Below are positions 33,330 through 46,450 of a DNA stretch of 64,000 nucleotides, piece by piece. Position 1 is the stretch's first letter. Each line of letters begins with the position of its first letter. Under the pieces are notes generated by a model, which saw nothing but the letters and a program-made list of their open reading frames with translations, searched no databases and had not been told where the DNA came from. This DNA is from Heterocephalus glaber. Taxonomy: Eukaryota > Chordata > Mammalia > Rodentia > Bathyergidae. The translations under genes and the position numbers were made by a program. The stretch spans positions 5,423,177 through 5,487,176 of the forward strand of contig NW_004624848.1 in assembly GCF_000247695.1 (NCBI RefSeq), read 5' to 3'.

Positions 33330-34110
33330 TATCCTCCAGTAAGGGTTGTAGCATCAGGGCTGTCGTGTCTTGACTAGTGCAGCCACACTGGAAAAGTGTG
33401 TTACACAGGAAACGTGAAAACGTCCCTGCCAATGACCCAGCAGTTCCTCTAATGATTACATTGTGTGGTGAAATCTCACATGCACAGCCATGGACATTTA
33501 ATGGACCATGAAAATGAGTGTTCACAGAGGCACAGTTTATAAGATATTTGGGAATATCTGAATGTCCATTCAAGAAAATTAAGTAATTGATTGGTATAGT
33601 CTTCGTTCAGTGGAAAAACGTATGGGACTAGAAATGGATGGCCCATCACCGTGCATCCATACCCACAGACCACGCATGCAACTCTTACAATCTAATGCTA
33701 AGCAAAAAAAAGAAAAACACCACTGACTATTCTGTATGTACTTCCAATATAGACATTTCACAGGCAGAAAAAAATCTAAAATTGAATCAATGTTCGGTAA
33801 AGTGAATGTGACTACGAATGTGATATTCGTGTGACTCAGCGTAGTGTTTTCTCCTCTGTGAAAGGAGAGGCAGGAACAGAAACACATGGGGGACTTCGGT
33901 GACAGCCTCTATCCTGTGGGTCCCAGCAATGCGTTACACAGCAGGAAATCCTCATTAAGTCTTGCTAACTCATCCGTATGTGTTACATAAACTTGGTGCA
34001 TGGTATAGTTTTCAGACACAATATTATTTTACAGTGATAGCAAAATTGGTTTATAATTTATGCAAAATACATTGTGTATTCTTTAAAAGTAAATAAAAAT
34101 TAAAAGGAAG
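33330..34110 (+). mobile_element. Ancient L1 (L1M-type) 3' end
   Basis: Landmarks of the L1 ORF2 C-terminus and 3' UTR occur in order: 'aatgacccagcagttcctct', 'gaatatctgaatgtccattc', 'accacgcatgcaactcttac', 'ctaatgctaagcaaaaaaaa', 'tgactattctgtatgtactt', and a tail 'ttaaaagtaaataaaaatta'. All frames are broken. This older layout, lacking the purine-rich 3' UTR, indicates an L1M-age insertion. Confidence 0.7.
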
Positions 34111-34479
34111 CAATTTACAAAAAGAAAATGCAATAGACGTGCTAGCTTGTGTCAAATACTGTTTTTTCATTTAAAGATGAAAAAATTTGACTATTCATGT
34201 TTTTCATAAAAAATAATCAGTCATTAACACCAGGGATTCTTTTTATCATTATCCAAGTATGTGTAACCAGTGGACAATAGGCTTCTTCCCATCTTTTTAA
34301 AATGTTATAATGATGAATACAAAACAGAAGTTTTGTTACTTACATTCATTAACAAATATACATAAGATGATTATATCGTATAATTTATATGCTGCTCAAA
34401 GAGTTGCTCTTTGCATAATGTGGCTCAGGCAAGACAAAAGGTTGGCCACCTTCCTTTCTTGAATTATTGATCTTAAAAA

Positions 34480-34820
34480 CTGTAGTTAGCATTGCTAAGA
34501 CGCTCCTCTGCATAGAAAAGCGACACTATTAATAGTGAATTTTTCAGTTTCCCTGGAGACACATACGAGGGGGTCAAGCTGAAGAGCATTTTGATCTGAT
34601 GCGTCGTCGCCAGCACTTCCTGAATGGCTATGGCGGCTGGCACTGTGTGTCGCTACCGTTACCCACCTATCGTATGCCAGTTAGAATCGCCCCATCATGA
34701 AAGGAACCCAATTTTAATTGAATTGCATGACAGATAAAGAATTAATTTTTAACAATCGCATTCTGATGGATTTCCACTGACCTTCTTGTATCCCTTGCCC
34801 TCATGGTTAAGAATCAGATG
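34480..34820. other. Candidate conserved non-coding element
   Basis: A repeat-free patch that keeps several CpGs ('tgatgcgtcgtcgccagcac', 'gtgtcgctaccgttacccac') next to an AT-rich block with homeodomain-like TAATT cores ('cccaattttaattgaattgc', 'aaagaattaatttttaac'). CpGs outside islands decay fast in mammals, so their presence here may reflect constraint. It lies about 0.8 kb before the CpG island. There is no direct evidence of function. Confidence 0.35.
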
Positions 34821-35539
34821 CTTTGATATTGCTCCTCCATCAGAACATAAGTGGTGTGAGTTCCAGAGGGTCGACCCCCGATCCCATAGTACAGGGGCAC
34901 AGACTTCGGGGCCATGCGAGAGAATCGGGAAAATGCAAGCTTTTGTTCTATGGCAACACTAGTTGTGCTTGAAACAGCAAAGTAAATGCTGTTTGTGTTT
35001 TTGACCCAGAATATACGTGTTCTGACCTACAGCCTTCTCCAGGGTGGCGGACGTACAGACCCCTCCACCTTGGGGACATGCTTTCTGCAGATGTAGCGCG
35101 TGCATCATTTACAGACCTTACAGACCGGCACCTCTACCACATTATGAAAAACCGAGGATTGACTCTGATCTATACATATGGATTGCTCTTCTAAATATAA
35201 ATATTGATAAGAAGAATTCAGATTAAATGTTTTTAAATCACATACATGGGAAAAAATACTTTCATCATCGTCCCCAAGCCTTCACCCTCAAACTTTCTTT
35301 TTAGGATAAATGTTCACAGTGAACCCTAGAGAGAATGTGCAAACAACTGCAGGAAAGGACTCTCAAACAGCTTTGAGCACGCTGAGATTTTAAAATCGAT
35401 CTGACTGCAGAAGGGTACAGTAGGAGATCTACCATGAGTATTCCACTGGCGACAACTGCCAAATGCAGCGTTTTTGTGACTGACAGCGAAAAATAAGAAT
35501 GTGGTAGTGTTGCATAGGAAATACGTTTTCCGGAAAGAA

Positions 35540-36340
35540 AGGCGACACTTCCCGGCATACCAGACGCGTAGGAGCGCACTGCCCGCCCACAGTTTCTGGT
35601 GAACAACATTCAGCCGCCTCTGCCTTCCTACCCCGGGGCAATCGTGGTCTGGCTACTAATGAACTGCGAGCACCGTAGCCGGGGCTGTCTGCACTCCTGG
35701 TTCCCGCGAAGCTACCTCGGGTCTCACTATGCTTTCTCCTTCCCAGAGGAGGAGGAAAACTTAAGGTTGCTCCTACGGCTTCTGAGCAGAAGTGGGGTCA
35801 GTTCGGAAGGGTCCTGGCTTTAGGCAGGGACCGGCCGGCCCCAGGATGCGCGGGAAACGCGTGCAGCACGTGCGGCCTCGGTGGCCGGGTCAGGGCAGGG
35901 GTGTCACGGGGGACGCCCAGCGTCAGGCCTCGCCTGCTCCCCCAAACGCGTCAGACCCCTCACGGCGAGTGGTCTTCGTATGGGCCGTGCTTGGTGGAAA
36001 CACTCTCCGCGGATACCGAGGGCAGCTGGCGCCTCTCCCGGTGCGGCGTCGCCTGCAACGTCGGTGCTGTGAGGTGGGCGCAGGGAGGCCGCCGACGGAG
36101 GCCAGAGCACTGGCCCGTGCCCCACTCAGCTAGGGTTTGGGGCACAGGACTCGGTCACTGCGCGGGAGAAGGGGCCTGGAGGAAACTGCGCAGAAAGCTC
36201 AGCAGTGGGGACCAAGCCTCCGCACTGAGCCAGGCAGGGCCGGGTTTCGCGAGGGCGCGGAGCCTCCTGCAGAGGTGGCCTTCGCGAAGCCTTCCCGGAG
36301 CACCTAGTGTTCGCCAGTTTGAACGATTTCCTTAGGTTTC
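35540..36340. promoter_or_regulatory. CpG island
   Basis: CpG density rises sharply here; for example the 60 bases from 35,821 contain about nine CpGs ('ccggccggcc', 'gatgcgcgggaaacgcgtgc'). GC stays high to about 36,330 and falls quickly afterwards. Islands of this size usually mark promoters. Open frames up to 144 codons (35,901-36,335) and several on the minus strand are expected from stop-poor GC-rich DNA and show no domain. I cannot identify a first exon or the gene it might serve; a non-coding RNA promoter or an orphan island is possible. Confidence 0.7.
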
Positions 36341-39128
36341 TTTCTCCTAAACCTGAACTACTCCCATTGTCTTCGTTAACCACCTACTGCGTTGTTGCAG
36401 CTTAGCTGGCGCGTCTTCGAAGGCAAGGATGTTACCGGGAAGGTCATGAAGTATAGAGGTAGAGGCTGAATTTCCCTGCCCACCTCCTGTGCAAAGAAAA
36501 GCAAACCTGCAGGATTGAATAGATCGGCAAGGCGGCCTTTCCCAGTCACGAGTGGGCCTGCGCACTGCATCCGGAGGCCCGTTTCCTCAGAGCTCTGCAC
36601 ACATCGTATCTTGAGGTTACCTATTCCTTATAACCAACAGTATGTGGGGTACAGCACAAAACACACACAACTGAACACATTTCTGGCTTTGCAGAAATTT
36701 CCTATTAATTAAGACACAAAGCACATCAGTCAAATAACAACTACTTTAGAGATCTCATCATCAGAAACTGAGGCATTGGGTCAAAGCAGATATGCCTCTG
36801 CTTAGGAGGCCAAGAACTTCATGTGAACATAGACAACTCATTTACTGAAAATAAGAGGGTTAAAACTTCAGTGTGAATCAGGCCTCTCTAAAGAGAAATG
36901 GGAGCTCTATCAATATTTTCTTCTTGCAGTGTTTCAGTAATTTCTAAATTCAAATGATAAAAGCAAAAACATGTCTTTAGAGTACATATAAAAATGGGAA
37001 GGCAAGGATTGTATGCAAAGCTATAAATGACTCTGCAAAGACAGAAATCCTGCCTCACTCCACTGAAGCAGCACAAATCCTCAAGGTAGGGATTACAGAG
37101 AGTTCAATACCACTCAGAAATTTTTGTATCGGGATCATGAGTAAATGTAACACGTTATTTAATTAATGGCAGACAACCAATAAGAGACTTGGAGGCTAAT
37201 TCATACTAAATTTGAAATAGTTAAAGCCATAGCATTTGGTTCTGAATCAAAGCTATCTATACTGACATCATTTCTTTGAAGAAGGACATGATTGTAGTGA
37301 TATTCACAAATATTATTGTAGAGCATGTGGAAGACAGTGAATTTATTGATTACTCATCAATTATATTTTATTTATTCTGGGACCCTCATCACAGAATATT
37401 CAATATTTCATTCTTTTAATATTAGTTCATTTCAAGTTTTAAAGTGGTGAGATAATTAACCCATCAGCATAGCAGATTGTTACAGATAAAATATGTTAAT
37501 AAATGTCAGTTTCCTGGTACATAATAGAAAGCCTTATTAAAATATAAGGTTAAAAATATTTATAGATAAACAGAAAATATACTATTGTATAGTATTTTTT
37601 ACAGGCTCATGTAGAGGTTTATTTTCAACATAAATTTAAAAATTCATTTTAAAGCTTTATGTGAATAGTAATTTTTCTTGGTATATCTGACAAGAATTTT
37701 ATAGGAATAACAAATGGAAAATACTGCTATCATCCCTTTGACCAGTATGCTTAGTAATTATATTTTATGAGATTTCCTTAATAAAGATGAACATTTCATA
37801 GCTGACAGCTATCTTGCTTCAGTCAACTTTCCGTACTTAACAAAGAATCCTTGGAAGTTTATCAGAAATTATGCTGGTTTTTTTCAAGGGAATATACTTA
37901 TAAATATGAACTTAATATATGTGAAATAATGTTCTAATGCACAATTTCTAATATTGCCTAGGCTGTCCCACTGAGGACTCAAAAAATATTTTTGCCTTGT
38001 GTAGCATGAGGAAGAGGAGATTATTTTTCAAAATAATGTCTCATCAAAAGGAAAAATATCTCATAGAAACTTTAAATATGTGAAATATATTACTGAAATA
38101 AATAGAAATTGACCCCTGATTTCTCTTGTAGAATCAAAACAATGGAACAAGTGCACACCAATAGCAAAGAAAATATTAAAAAATAAAAACAAAAAAATCA
38201 CCAATAACATTGAACAGGAAGGACATGCTCAACAAAATAAACAAAAGCTATCACAGAAAATGTGGAACAAAGAAGCAAAGCAAGTAGATGTCAGCCTTCT
38301 AGTGGAGCCAGCTCAGTTCGTGGCAGAGAGCATGTGGGAGGGAAGAGTGTGTGTGTCTCATACACAGGAAGCTGCCGGGGTCACCAGGACTGGGTCCAAA
38401 GCCTGCTTTCCTCGGCAGCAGGTGTGACACCAATTGGCCTAAAGGTTTTCACTGGTGAGCAAGTGATGCTAACAAATGTGTGTAAATGTTAGTGAAGAAA
38501 CACAAGGACACCAGTAATACACACAGAAGAGTCAATTACATAGGATAACACATCTTGGATAAATATTGTTCGATAGAGAGCTATTCTAAAATTCCAGGTT
38601 AATTTATGAATATTTGAATGGTAAAAGAGGAAGCCACATCCAGAATGTTAATGAGCTTTGTACCAATTTTGTACCCAATAATTTAGGAAAATTATTTCAG
38701 TAGCCACATGATTAAAAGTTTAAATATTCAGTCTATGAAGCCTGTTTTGAAGTAGCCCAGTTATCTTATTAGTTTAATAATATCTTCGACAACTACAGTA
38801 TTTATTTTGTTTTCATATTACAAATAGTGATTCCTATCATTTTATTTCCTATATATTTATCTCACATGTATATATATTATAAAACATATATGTATTATAT
38901 GTAATGTAAAATACATAATAGATATGAATGATATATTCAGAATTTCGAGAGTCCTATTGAAATGACTAGATAGGTTTGCCTTTCAGAACTAGTTAAATTA
39001 GTTATTCCAAGGGTTTCATTGACAGCTAGAAACAAGTTTTCTTTGCTCCTCCAATGATTAACATGAGATACAAGAACTTGAATTTTCTTTCACTACTTAA
39101 AGCAGAGGTTCATTTGGGCTCACGGTGT
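36341..39128. other. Unassigned, mostly AT-rich stretch
   Basis: After the CpG island the sequence returns to AT-rich. A possible MIR scrap ('cagaaactgaggcattgggt') lies at 36,765. A small GC-richer patch at 38,260-38,460 has a 76-codon frame without recognisable features. Nothing else is seen. Confidence 0.4.
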
Positions 39129-39728
39129 TTAGAGAACCAGTCTAGAAGGCTTAAACCAAAGTGATAGACCATCAGTATTCAGGGTTACAAAAGAAGGCAA
39201 TCTAGTTAAAACTTGATAAGAACTAATAAGATTGGGTAAATAACAGGATTCAGTCCAATTGCGAGGTAGATGCCAACAGTCATGTTTGTCATAAGTGAAA
39301 CATATCTTGTTAGGGGCCATGGATGTAATTGTCCAGCAGTTTCTTAACTTGGAGTTCATAGAATCCTTTTGAGGAAAATGCTGTCCTATACAGCAGAAAA
39401 GAGGAAAGTCCTTAGCTTGCTTGTTATAGGAAAGACAACCCCAAGTACACAAGGTAAATTATGCTTAGGGTCACATGGGCCTACTAGATGAAAGCAACAC
39501 GACAAACATCATGTGCCCTTGTATCCCATTATAACTGTGCAGCTGTCTATCGGTGACAAAGTAGGTGTCATTATGAAGACTTACACCTATAAAAGGGCCA
39601 TCAGCTGTGTTACAACAAAGCCCTAATTGTCCTTTACAAAGAGCATTAAGGTATTCCTTTTCAAAGTGTTGAAGGTGGAATTTCTGAAGACTTGAGAGGA
39701 AAGTTAAGGGGTCTCTGACTATCGACAC
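39129..39728 (-). pseudogene. Possible decayed retroviral env-like fragment
   Basis: Two minus-strand frames (39,728-39,471 and 39,452-39,129) are open in tandem and separated by a stop. The second contains several cysteines and an 'LPRNWTESCYLPNL' stretch resembling the LP-x-NWT-x-x-C-x-L pattern found in the surface subunit of gammaretrovirus-like envelope proteins. No signal peptide, furin site, fusion peptide, transmembrane segment, gag or pol is visible, so this would be a small broken piece of an endogenous retrovirus. The resemblance is short and could be coincidence. Confidence 0.35.
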
Positions 39729-40275
39729 TGCTATGGCTTGAGTATTTCTCCTCCTCCAAAATTATATTGAAAAATACTGAATGTTGTGATGGTACTGGGA
39801 GGGCAGATGCTATAAGGATACTTAGGTCATGAGAGCTCCACTGTCATAAGTGGACTGATGCAATTATTGTGGCATAGCTTCCTTACTGCTGGAGGACTTT
39901 GTTCCTCTTTTTCAATCTCCCACCTTCTCTTTGCTCTTCCACCATGTGATGGTTAGGATGGGGTGCCAACTAAACTAGCTGTGTGATATGCCTGGGAAAT
40001 TGGTGGAGCACATAGGGTAGGTCCTGAAAAACTGGCTTTGGGGTCTGTGGTCTCTTACCCCTTTGTCTCTATTGTTGTTCCCTTGTTCTGTTTCTTGGTC
40101 ACCATGAAATCAGTCTCTTCACTTCGCCATGCATTTCCACCATGATGTCTGCACCTTGGAGATGGCTAACCATGGACTGAATCCACTGAAACCATGAGCC
40201 AAGTTAAACTTCCCCTCCTTTAAGTTGCATGTGTCAGGCATTGTGTTCTAGCAGTGGAAAAGGTTGCTAATATAC
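39728..40275 (+). mobile_element. MaLR-type LTR
   Basis: 'tgctatggcttgagtatttc' head, 'ggtcatgagagctccactgt', then 'ctgaaaccatgagccaagtt' (the MaLR gtgagcc-like block) and the end 'ggcattgtgttctagcagtg'. It is longer and more diverged than the other LTRs. Directly after it lies the tail of another MaLR LTR, which suggests nesting. Confidence 0.6.
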
Positions 40276-40284
40276 ACCATCTGA

Positions 40285-40445
40285 ACACTTCTGCCCAGTC
40301 ATGATGTAACAAGCGGCCCTTGCTAAATGTCACCCTCTTGATCTTGAACTTAACATCTTCCAGAGCTGTGAGCCAATGCATTATACTCATTATAAATCAC
40401 CCCATATTGGGGATTCTGTTACAGGAACACAAAAGGAATAAAGAC
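40285..40445 (+). mobile_element. Older MaLR (MLT1-like) LTR 3' part
   Basis: 'cttgatcttgaacttaacat' and 'cttccagagctgtgagccaa' followed by 'ttctgttacaggaacacaaa' follow the MLT1 pattern ('cttgatcttggacttcc...ccagaactgtgag...ttttgttatagcagc'). Its 5' part is missing or displaced by the LTR just upstream. Confidence 0.55.
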
Positions 40446-41639
40446 ACTTGCATTGAGAATTGAGAAAGACATAAATTTGGAGAAAAGTGATGGGGAGGGG
40501 AAAACAAGTGATAATCCAAAATGAACCTCTTCATAATTAAGTGAACAATGGTCATAATGAAGGGGGTGAAGAGAGACGGATGCACCAGAAAGAGGCAATG
40601 AGCATCCCGGGAATAAGAAGGGAAATGAAATTGGTAATATTTTATTTTCAATATTGACTTTCAATTAATAAACCAAAACGTGTATTCTTTTTGTAAGAGT
40701 AAATATTTTAAATAATTTCTTCTTGAAATTTTTAAAGAATTTCTTTTTGAAATCATACTATTCCTCTTTGTAGTTTACAATGCTAATAATTTTTTAAATC
40801 AGCCTGAGAAAATTTGAGAAATTATTTTCAATATATCAATAACATTGACATATGTGATTAATTTTTTTATGATTCTGAGTGTCTGAATGTTGCTGATAAG
40901 AAACAAAATGAATTATTAAAACATCTGGCATAATTTTCATGATGGTAAAATCTATGCTTTCAATTGCCACAAATAGTAGTTATTATAATGCAGGGACATT
41001 AAAAAATAAATATATTTTCAATAAATAATATTAAAAGGTATTAGTGACCAAAAGCCTCTTTTTAATCACTCATAAATGTTGGAATTTTTTCTCCACAACT
41101 TTTCTTTGTTAGCAGTTTTACAGTTGCAAGTAGTAAAACTTTACCATTGTGCAGTGTGAACCATCTCCTTTTGAAGAAATCTCACTTCACTACCTCTCAT
41201 TAGACTGCTGACTTCTACACTTGCTCCATCCCATCGACTCTGCAGAGAGCCTTATCATTCTCCAATGGGACAGAAGAAATTGTTTAATGTGGGTTTCATT
41301 CCAGCACCAGGCAAATAATATGAATCAAGAAAGATTATTCTCTAATACAGTGCCTTACACTTTTGTCATCATTCACCTTATTCAACAAAAATAGCCCAAG
41401 TCAATCAGATTGCTGTCATAAACTTTGGTCACAGAAGATGTAATATCATTTCAATATTTCTAATATATCAGGAGTAATATATGTACAATATCTTAACAGC
41501 AGTTTATTTGTAAAATGTTCACTTAGCCTCCATGGATTGAAATGCTAACGATTGTGAAGAGCATGTGTTTCAGAGGGTGACATGGGCACCTGCACCTGGA
41601 TATGAGCCTTTCAGTGTGTGTGTGAGCATGAGCGGGACA
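40446..41639. other. Unassigned AT-rich stretch
   Basis: No gene or named repeat. A purine-rich piece (40,420-40,640) gives minus-strand frames of 81-84 codons that look like chance. Confidence 0.4.
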
Positions 41640-44600
41640 CTTTCTCTCTTTCTTTCATTATTTTTAGTGCGGGTTTGCGGTGCCTAGTGATCAGGTGACC
41701 GTGTTCTGCCTAAGGGGTTGACATATCTCTCATATTACTGTATATCGTATTCTACATGCACATCTTGGCTAATTATGCTCACTGTCCCACCTTCCCTCTC
41801 TTCTGCCTCTTTCCCTACATTCCCTTACCATTCAGCAAAGTCTGTCTCCCTGTTTCTTAGCATATATTTTTATTTTGCTCTTTATATTATACATAAAATA
41901 TCATATATATATGATTATATACATATATATATAGGGTGTCTCAGAGAAACCATGTGATATTTAACTATTTATGACTGACTTATTTTACTTAGCCTTATGT
42001 TCTCATGAGCCATCCATTTTCCTACAATGGATTCAAGTTTATTCTTTTTGGCTGAGTAGTTCTCCATCCATGTGTCGATGGGAATATAAACTGCTTCCAT
42101 GATTCAGCTATTGGGAACGAGCTCTGATAAAGCATGGGTGTGCATGTTTCCCAGGAGTATAATGATGTTTGCTCTTTTGGGAAGATACCCAGAAGAGGAA
42201 TAGCCAGGTCAAATAGAATTCAACTTTTACCTCTGTAAAATCTCAGGATGGATTTCTGAAATGTTTTTACTGGTTTATATTTCCAATGATGTGGAAGGCT
42301 CATTAGCATTTGCTGGTTTTGAGTCCTTAATAACAGCTATTCTTACTGGAGTAAGGTGGACTCTCAGTGTTTTGATTTGCATTTCTTTAATGATCAAAGA
42401 CACTAAACATCTTTCATGTATAGTGGCCACTTATATTTCTTTGTGAAGTGTTAATTCATTTCAAAGGCCCATATCTTGATTCAGTCTTTAATTTTGGGGA
42501 TCTAACTTTTTGCGTATTCTAGATGTTAGTCCTCTGAGGAGTAGATGGTAAAATTTTTTTCCCGCTTGGTAAATTGTCTCTTCACTCTCTTGATTGTTTC
42601 TTTTGGTGTTTGAAATGTTTTTAACTTTATATAATCTCATTTGTTGATGGGTGACATTATTCTTGTGTAATTGAAGTTCTGTTCAGGAAGTCTTTGCCTG
42701 TGCTTACATGTTCAAGAGTTTCACCAAGTTATACTTCCAGAAAAGTCAGTGTTTCTGTTTTCATATTTAGATCTTTGATCCATTTTTATTACATTTTATT
42801 GCAGGTTAATAAATATGTATCAAATTTCATTCTTGTGCATGTAGATAATCAATTTTCCCAGAACTATTTGTTAAAGGGGCTATCATTTCTCCAGCATGTA
42901 TTATTGGTCCATTTGTCAAAAAGCAGGAGGCTGGAGGTGCTTTGGGTTGATTCTGCAGGGTCCATTCTATCCCACTGCACAGATGTCTGTCTTTATGCCA
43001 GTGCCATGTGTCTTTACCACTGTGGCTTTGCAGTGCAAATTGGAGCCTGGGATTGTAACACCTCCTTCCTGTTCCTCTTGCACAAGAACACTTTGGCTAT
43101 TCTGGGTCCCATCTTGTTCCATGTAAGTTTTACAATTATTTTTCTAGTTTTGTGAAAAAAGCTGATGCTATTTTGATGGGAATTACATTAAATATAAAAT
43201 CATTTTCTGATAATATGTCCATTTTGACTGGTAAATCTCCCTACCCAAGAACAGGGGATTATTTTCATTTTCTAGTGTCCTACTCAATCTCTTTTTTCAG
43301 AGCCATATACTTTTTGTTCCAGAGGTCTTTGACTTCCATGGGTAAGTTAGTTCCAAAACCACATGAATGGAATTGTGTCCCGATGTTACTAATTTTGTGT
43401 GTTCATTTTGTATCCTGCTACTTTACTGGTGTGTAGATTAGTTCTAAAGTCTTCTGGTGCAGTTTTTTGGACCGTCTGTGTAAAGAGTCATGCAGGCTGC
43501 GAATAAGGTTAGTTTGACTTCTTCCTTTTCAATTCAAATCCCATTTTATTTTTGCCTAATTACTCTGACTAATGTTTCATGTACTTTATTGGGCAGCAGT
43601 GGTGAGAGTGCAGACTTTGGTATTCTTCCTGATTTTAGAGATTATATGTTCAGTTTTTTCCCATTTATTGTGTTGTAGGCAGTCCTTCTGTTTATGTGAT
43701 TTACTAAATTTATTAATTTTGCATATGTGGAACCATCCTTGCATCCCTCTTTCTAATAATTTGTTGTGTTTTCTTTGCACTAGTATCTTGTTGAGGATTT
43801 TTGTGTCTATGTTCATGGAGAAAACTCATTTGCAGTTATCTTTTTTTGTTAAGTCCTTGTCTGGTGTTGGGGTCAGGGCAATGCTAGCTTCAAAGAGTGA
43901 GTTTGTTAGTGTTCTTTCTCTTTCAATTTTTGTAAAAGAATCCAAGGTGTATTGAGATTAATTCTTCCCCAAAGTTCTTATAACATTCAGCAGTGAATTT
44001 ATCGGGTGCTGGCCTTTTCTTTGTTGGTAGCATTTTTTTTGTTTTTGTTTTTGGTACTAGGGATCAAACTTGGGTCCTAGTGCTTGCGAGGCAGGCGGCA
44101 GAACCATTGAGCTAAATCCCTGGCCCTTGTGGATAGCATTTTTATTTCTGCCTCAATTTCATTGTGCTTTACTGGACTGCTAATTGTTTTTATGTCCTCT
44201 TGGTTCAGTTTTGATACTTCATATGTGTCAAGGAATCTATTTGTTCTAGATTTCACCTTTCTCATTTCTAATTGTGTGGATGTGGGTCTCTTCCTTCCAT
44301 CTTTTTGTTAAGTTTTGTTAAGGATTTGTTTATCTCGTTTATCCTTTTGAAGAACTAACTCTTTGGTTCGGTGATTGTATTGTTTTCTTAGTCTCAATTT
44401 CATTAATTTCCTCTGTGACCTTTAAAATTTTCCTCCTTGTATGTGTTTTGGACTGGGACTCATTCTTTCTAGGGCACTGAAGTTATTATTAGGTTATTTA
44501 GTTGGGATGGCTCTATTTTTCTTTCCCCCCGGGATTGCTTTAACTGTGCCTCAGAGGTTCTGGTACATTGTACTGCCATTATCACTTCATTCTAGGCAAA

Positions 44601-46450
44601 TTTTAACTTATTCTTTGATTTCTCCTGTGATCCATTGATCATTCAGGAGTTTTAATCTCTGTGTGTATGTGCAATTTCTGTGATTTCTTTTGCCACTGAT
44701 TTCTAGTTTAACAGTGCTATGATTTGACTATGTGCATGGAATCATTTTGATTCCTTCTTACTTATGTCAGCCTGCCTTCTGGCCTATTATATGGGCCATT
44801 TTGGAGAAAGTTTTGTATGTTGCTGAAAAATATTTATATCTTGTTATTGATTAGAAATCTCTTTAGACATCTATTAAGTCAATTCGGTCAAAGATATGGT
44901 TAAACTAGGATTTTTTTTTTCTCTATCTGGCTGTCTATGTGATAGTGGGCATTAAATTCTCCTACTATGATTGTGTCGATGTTTATGTGATCTTTTTGTC
45001 CACTCGTGTTGGTTTTTTGAAAAAAGATATATATGGGTGGACCCATATATGCTCTCTATATATTTATATTTGTTGTCTCTTCCTGTGATTGTTTACTTAC
45101 CATTATGTGGGGATTGGTTTCAGCTCCCTTGAACAGGGAGCTAGTGCAGTTTGGCTTGATGTCCACTTTGTCTGAAAACAGGACAACCCCTCCTGCTTCC
45201 TTTTGGGCTCCTGTGGCATGGCCTACAGCTTTGATTTTCAGTCTCTGAGTTTCTTTATGGACTAGGTATGTGTCTTGTATATAACATACAGTTGAGTTTT
45301 ATCTTTTGATCTAATCTGCCAATCTTTACCTTTTCCTTGGGGAGTTAAAACTCTTGACGTTAGGAGTTTTGCTCATTTCTATCGACTGATTAATGCCATT
45401 GCATTATTTTTCTGTTGCTCACTCATTTACCTTTTCTTTTGCTTAGCTGATCACCTTGCATGACATATTAAATCCTTTCATCTCTTCAGTGGTTTGGGCC
45501 TTACAGTCTCCATCTAAGATTTCCTTGAGTCCTTTCTGTAGTGCTTGCTTAGGGGTGTGAATTTTTTAAGGTGCTCTTCATCATGGTAATTATTATTTCT
45601 TCATCAATTAAAAAAGATAATTTTGCACAATAAGGTGTTTTTTGTTTGTTTGAGCTCCTGAAAACTTCACTGCAAGCTCTGGCAGCCTTTAAGGTTTGGG
45701 TTGAGAGATATGTTGCAATTCAAATAACTTTGTTTTTATACATTATTTGTCACTTTTCTCTGACAGATTTTTAAATCTTGTCCTTGTGTTGGGCTTCTGG
45801 GATTTTAACAGTGACGTGTTGTGAGGAATTTCTTTTCAGATCATAGCTATTCAAGAGTCTATATGCCTCATCTGTAAGCTTAATTGGGAAATTTTGCCGT
45901 GATTTCTGTATATATATTTTTATACCATTAGTGCTCTCCTCTGAGTGTTGCTGGACTCCTTACTCTTGGGCTATTTTCCTTTGAGTCATCTAGCAACTAT
46001 CGAGCCAAGTTTCCATGGTCTCCTTCAGGGCATCTCCAAGTAGCTCTGATTCTAACTCTTCACATTGCTCGTTCTGTGGGCCTGCGATTTCAATAGAATT
46101 TTTTGTATGTCCTGGATTTCTCTGTCATATTCTTCATAGACCCTAATTCCTTACTAAATGGTCATTCGTGTTTCATGTTATCTTCATTAGTTCACCCAGA
46201 TTCATTTGGGTCTTTTGTAAGCTCACTGATTATCTTACATCTTAAGACCTTTACCTGCTTGGTTGTGTCATCTTTGGGCTTCCTGCACATTTTGATCTGG
46301 ATTTGTTTGCTTGTTTGTTTCCCTTCATTTATTTCAGCTGTTTTATTTTTCACTTCATTCACATCAGAGCTCATTAAAACAGCTTTGTGGAAGTTAAGAA
46401 TTGCCGCAGGCATACTGTTGCTTTGTTTTTTTCACATCTCCATTGCAGTT
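41640..46450 (-). mobile_element. Long antisense L1, degraded
   Basis: The plus strand runs through antisense L1 landmarks in the normal order: 3' UTR and post-ORF2 (around 41,700-42,060), 'cccagaagaggaatagccag' (42,189), 'attcttactggagtaaggtg' (42,339), 'tctttgcctgtgcttacatg' (42,691), 'ccactgtggctttgcagtgc' (43,018), and later the endonuclease half towards 45,500. The minus-strand ORF2 is broken by many stops. The last 600 bases may include ORF1 (a lysine- and glutamate-rich minus-strand frame at 46,192-46,413). If the CpG-rich patch at 47.2-47.5 kb were its 5' UTR, this would be close to full length. An ID is inserted at 44,038-44,126. Confidence 0.75.
44038..44126 (-). mobile_element. ID SINE, antisense, inside L1
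   Basis: A T-rich tail, then 'ttggtactagggatcaaact' (reversed B box) and 'attgagctaaatccctggcc' (reversed A box and head). The flanking near-repeats 'ggtagcattttt' and 'gatagcattttt' are the target-site duplication. Confidence 0.9.

Noticed and set aside
35901..36335. A 144-codon frame in the CpG island as a gene
   Set aside because: Stop-poor GC-rich DNA gives long chance frames on both strands here, and the peptide shows no domain.
42694..43955. Plus-strand frames of 127 and 153 codons
   Set aside because: They are the complement of a degraded L1 ORF2 and have no independent coding evidence.
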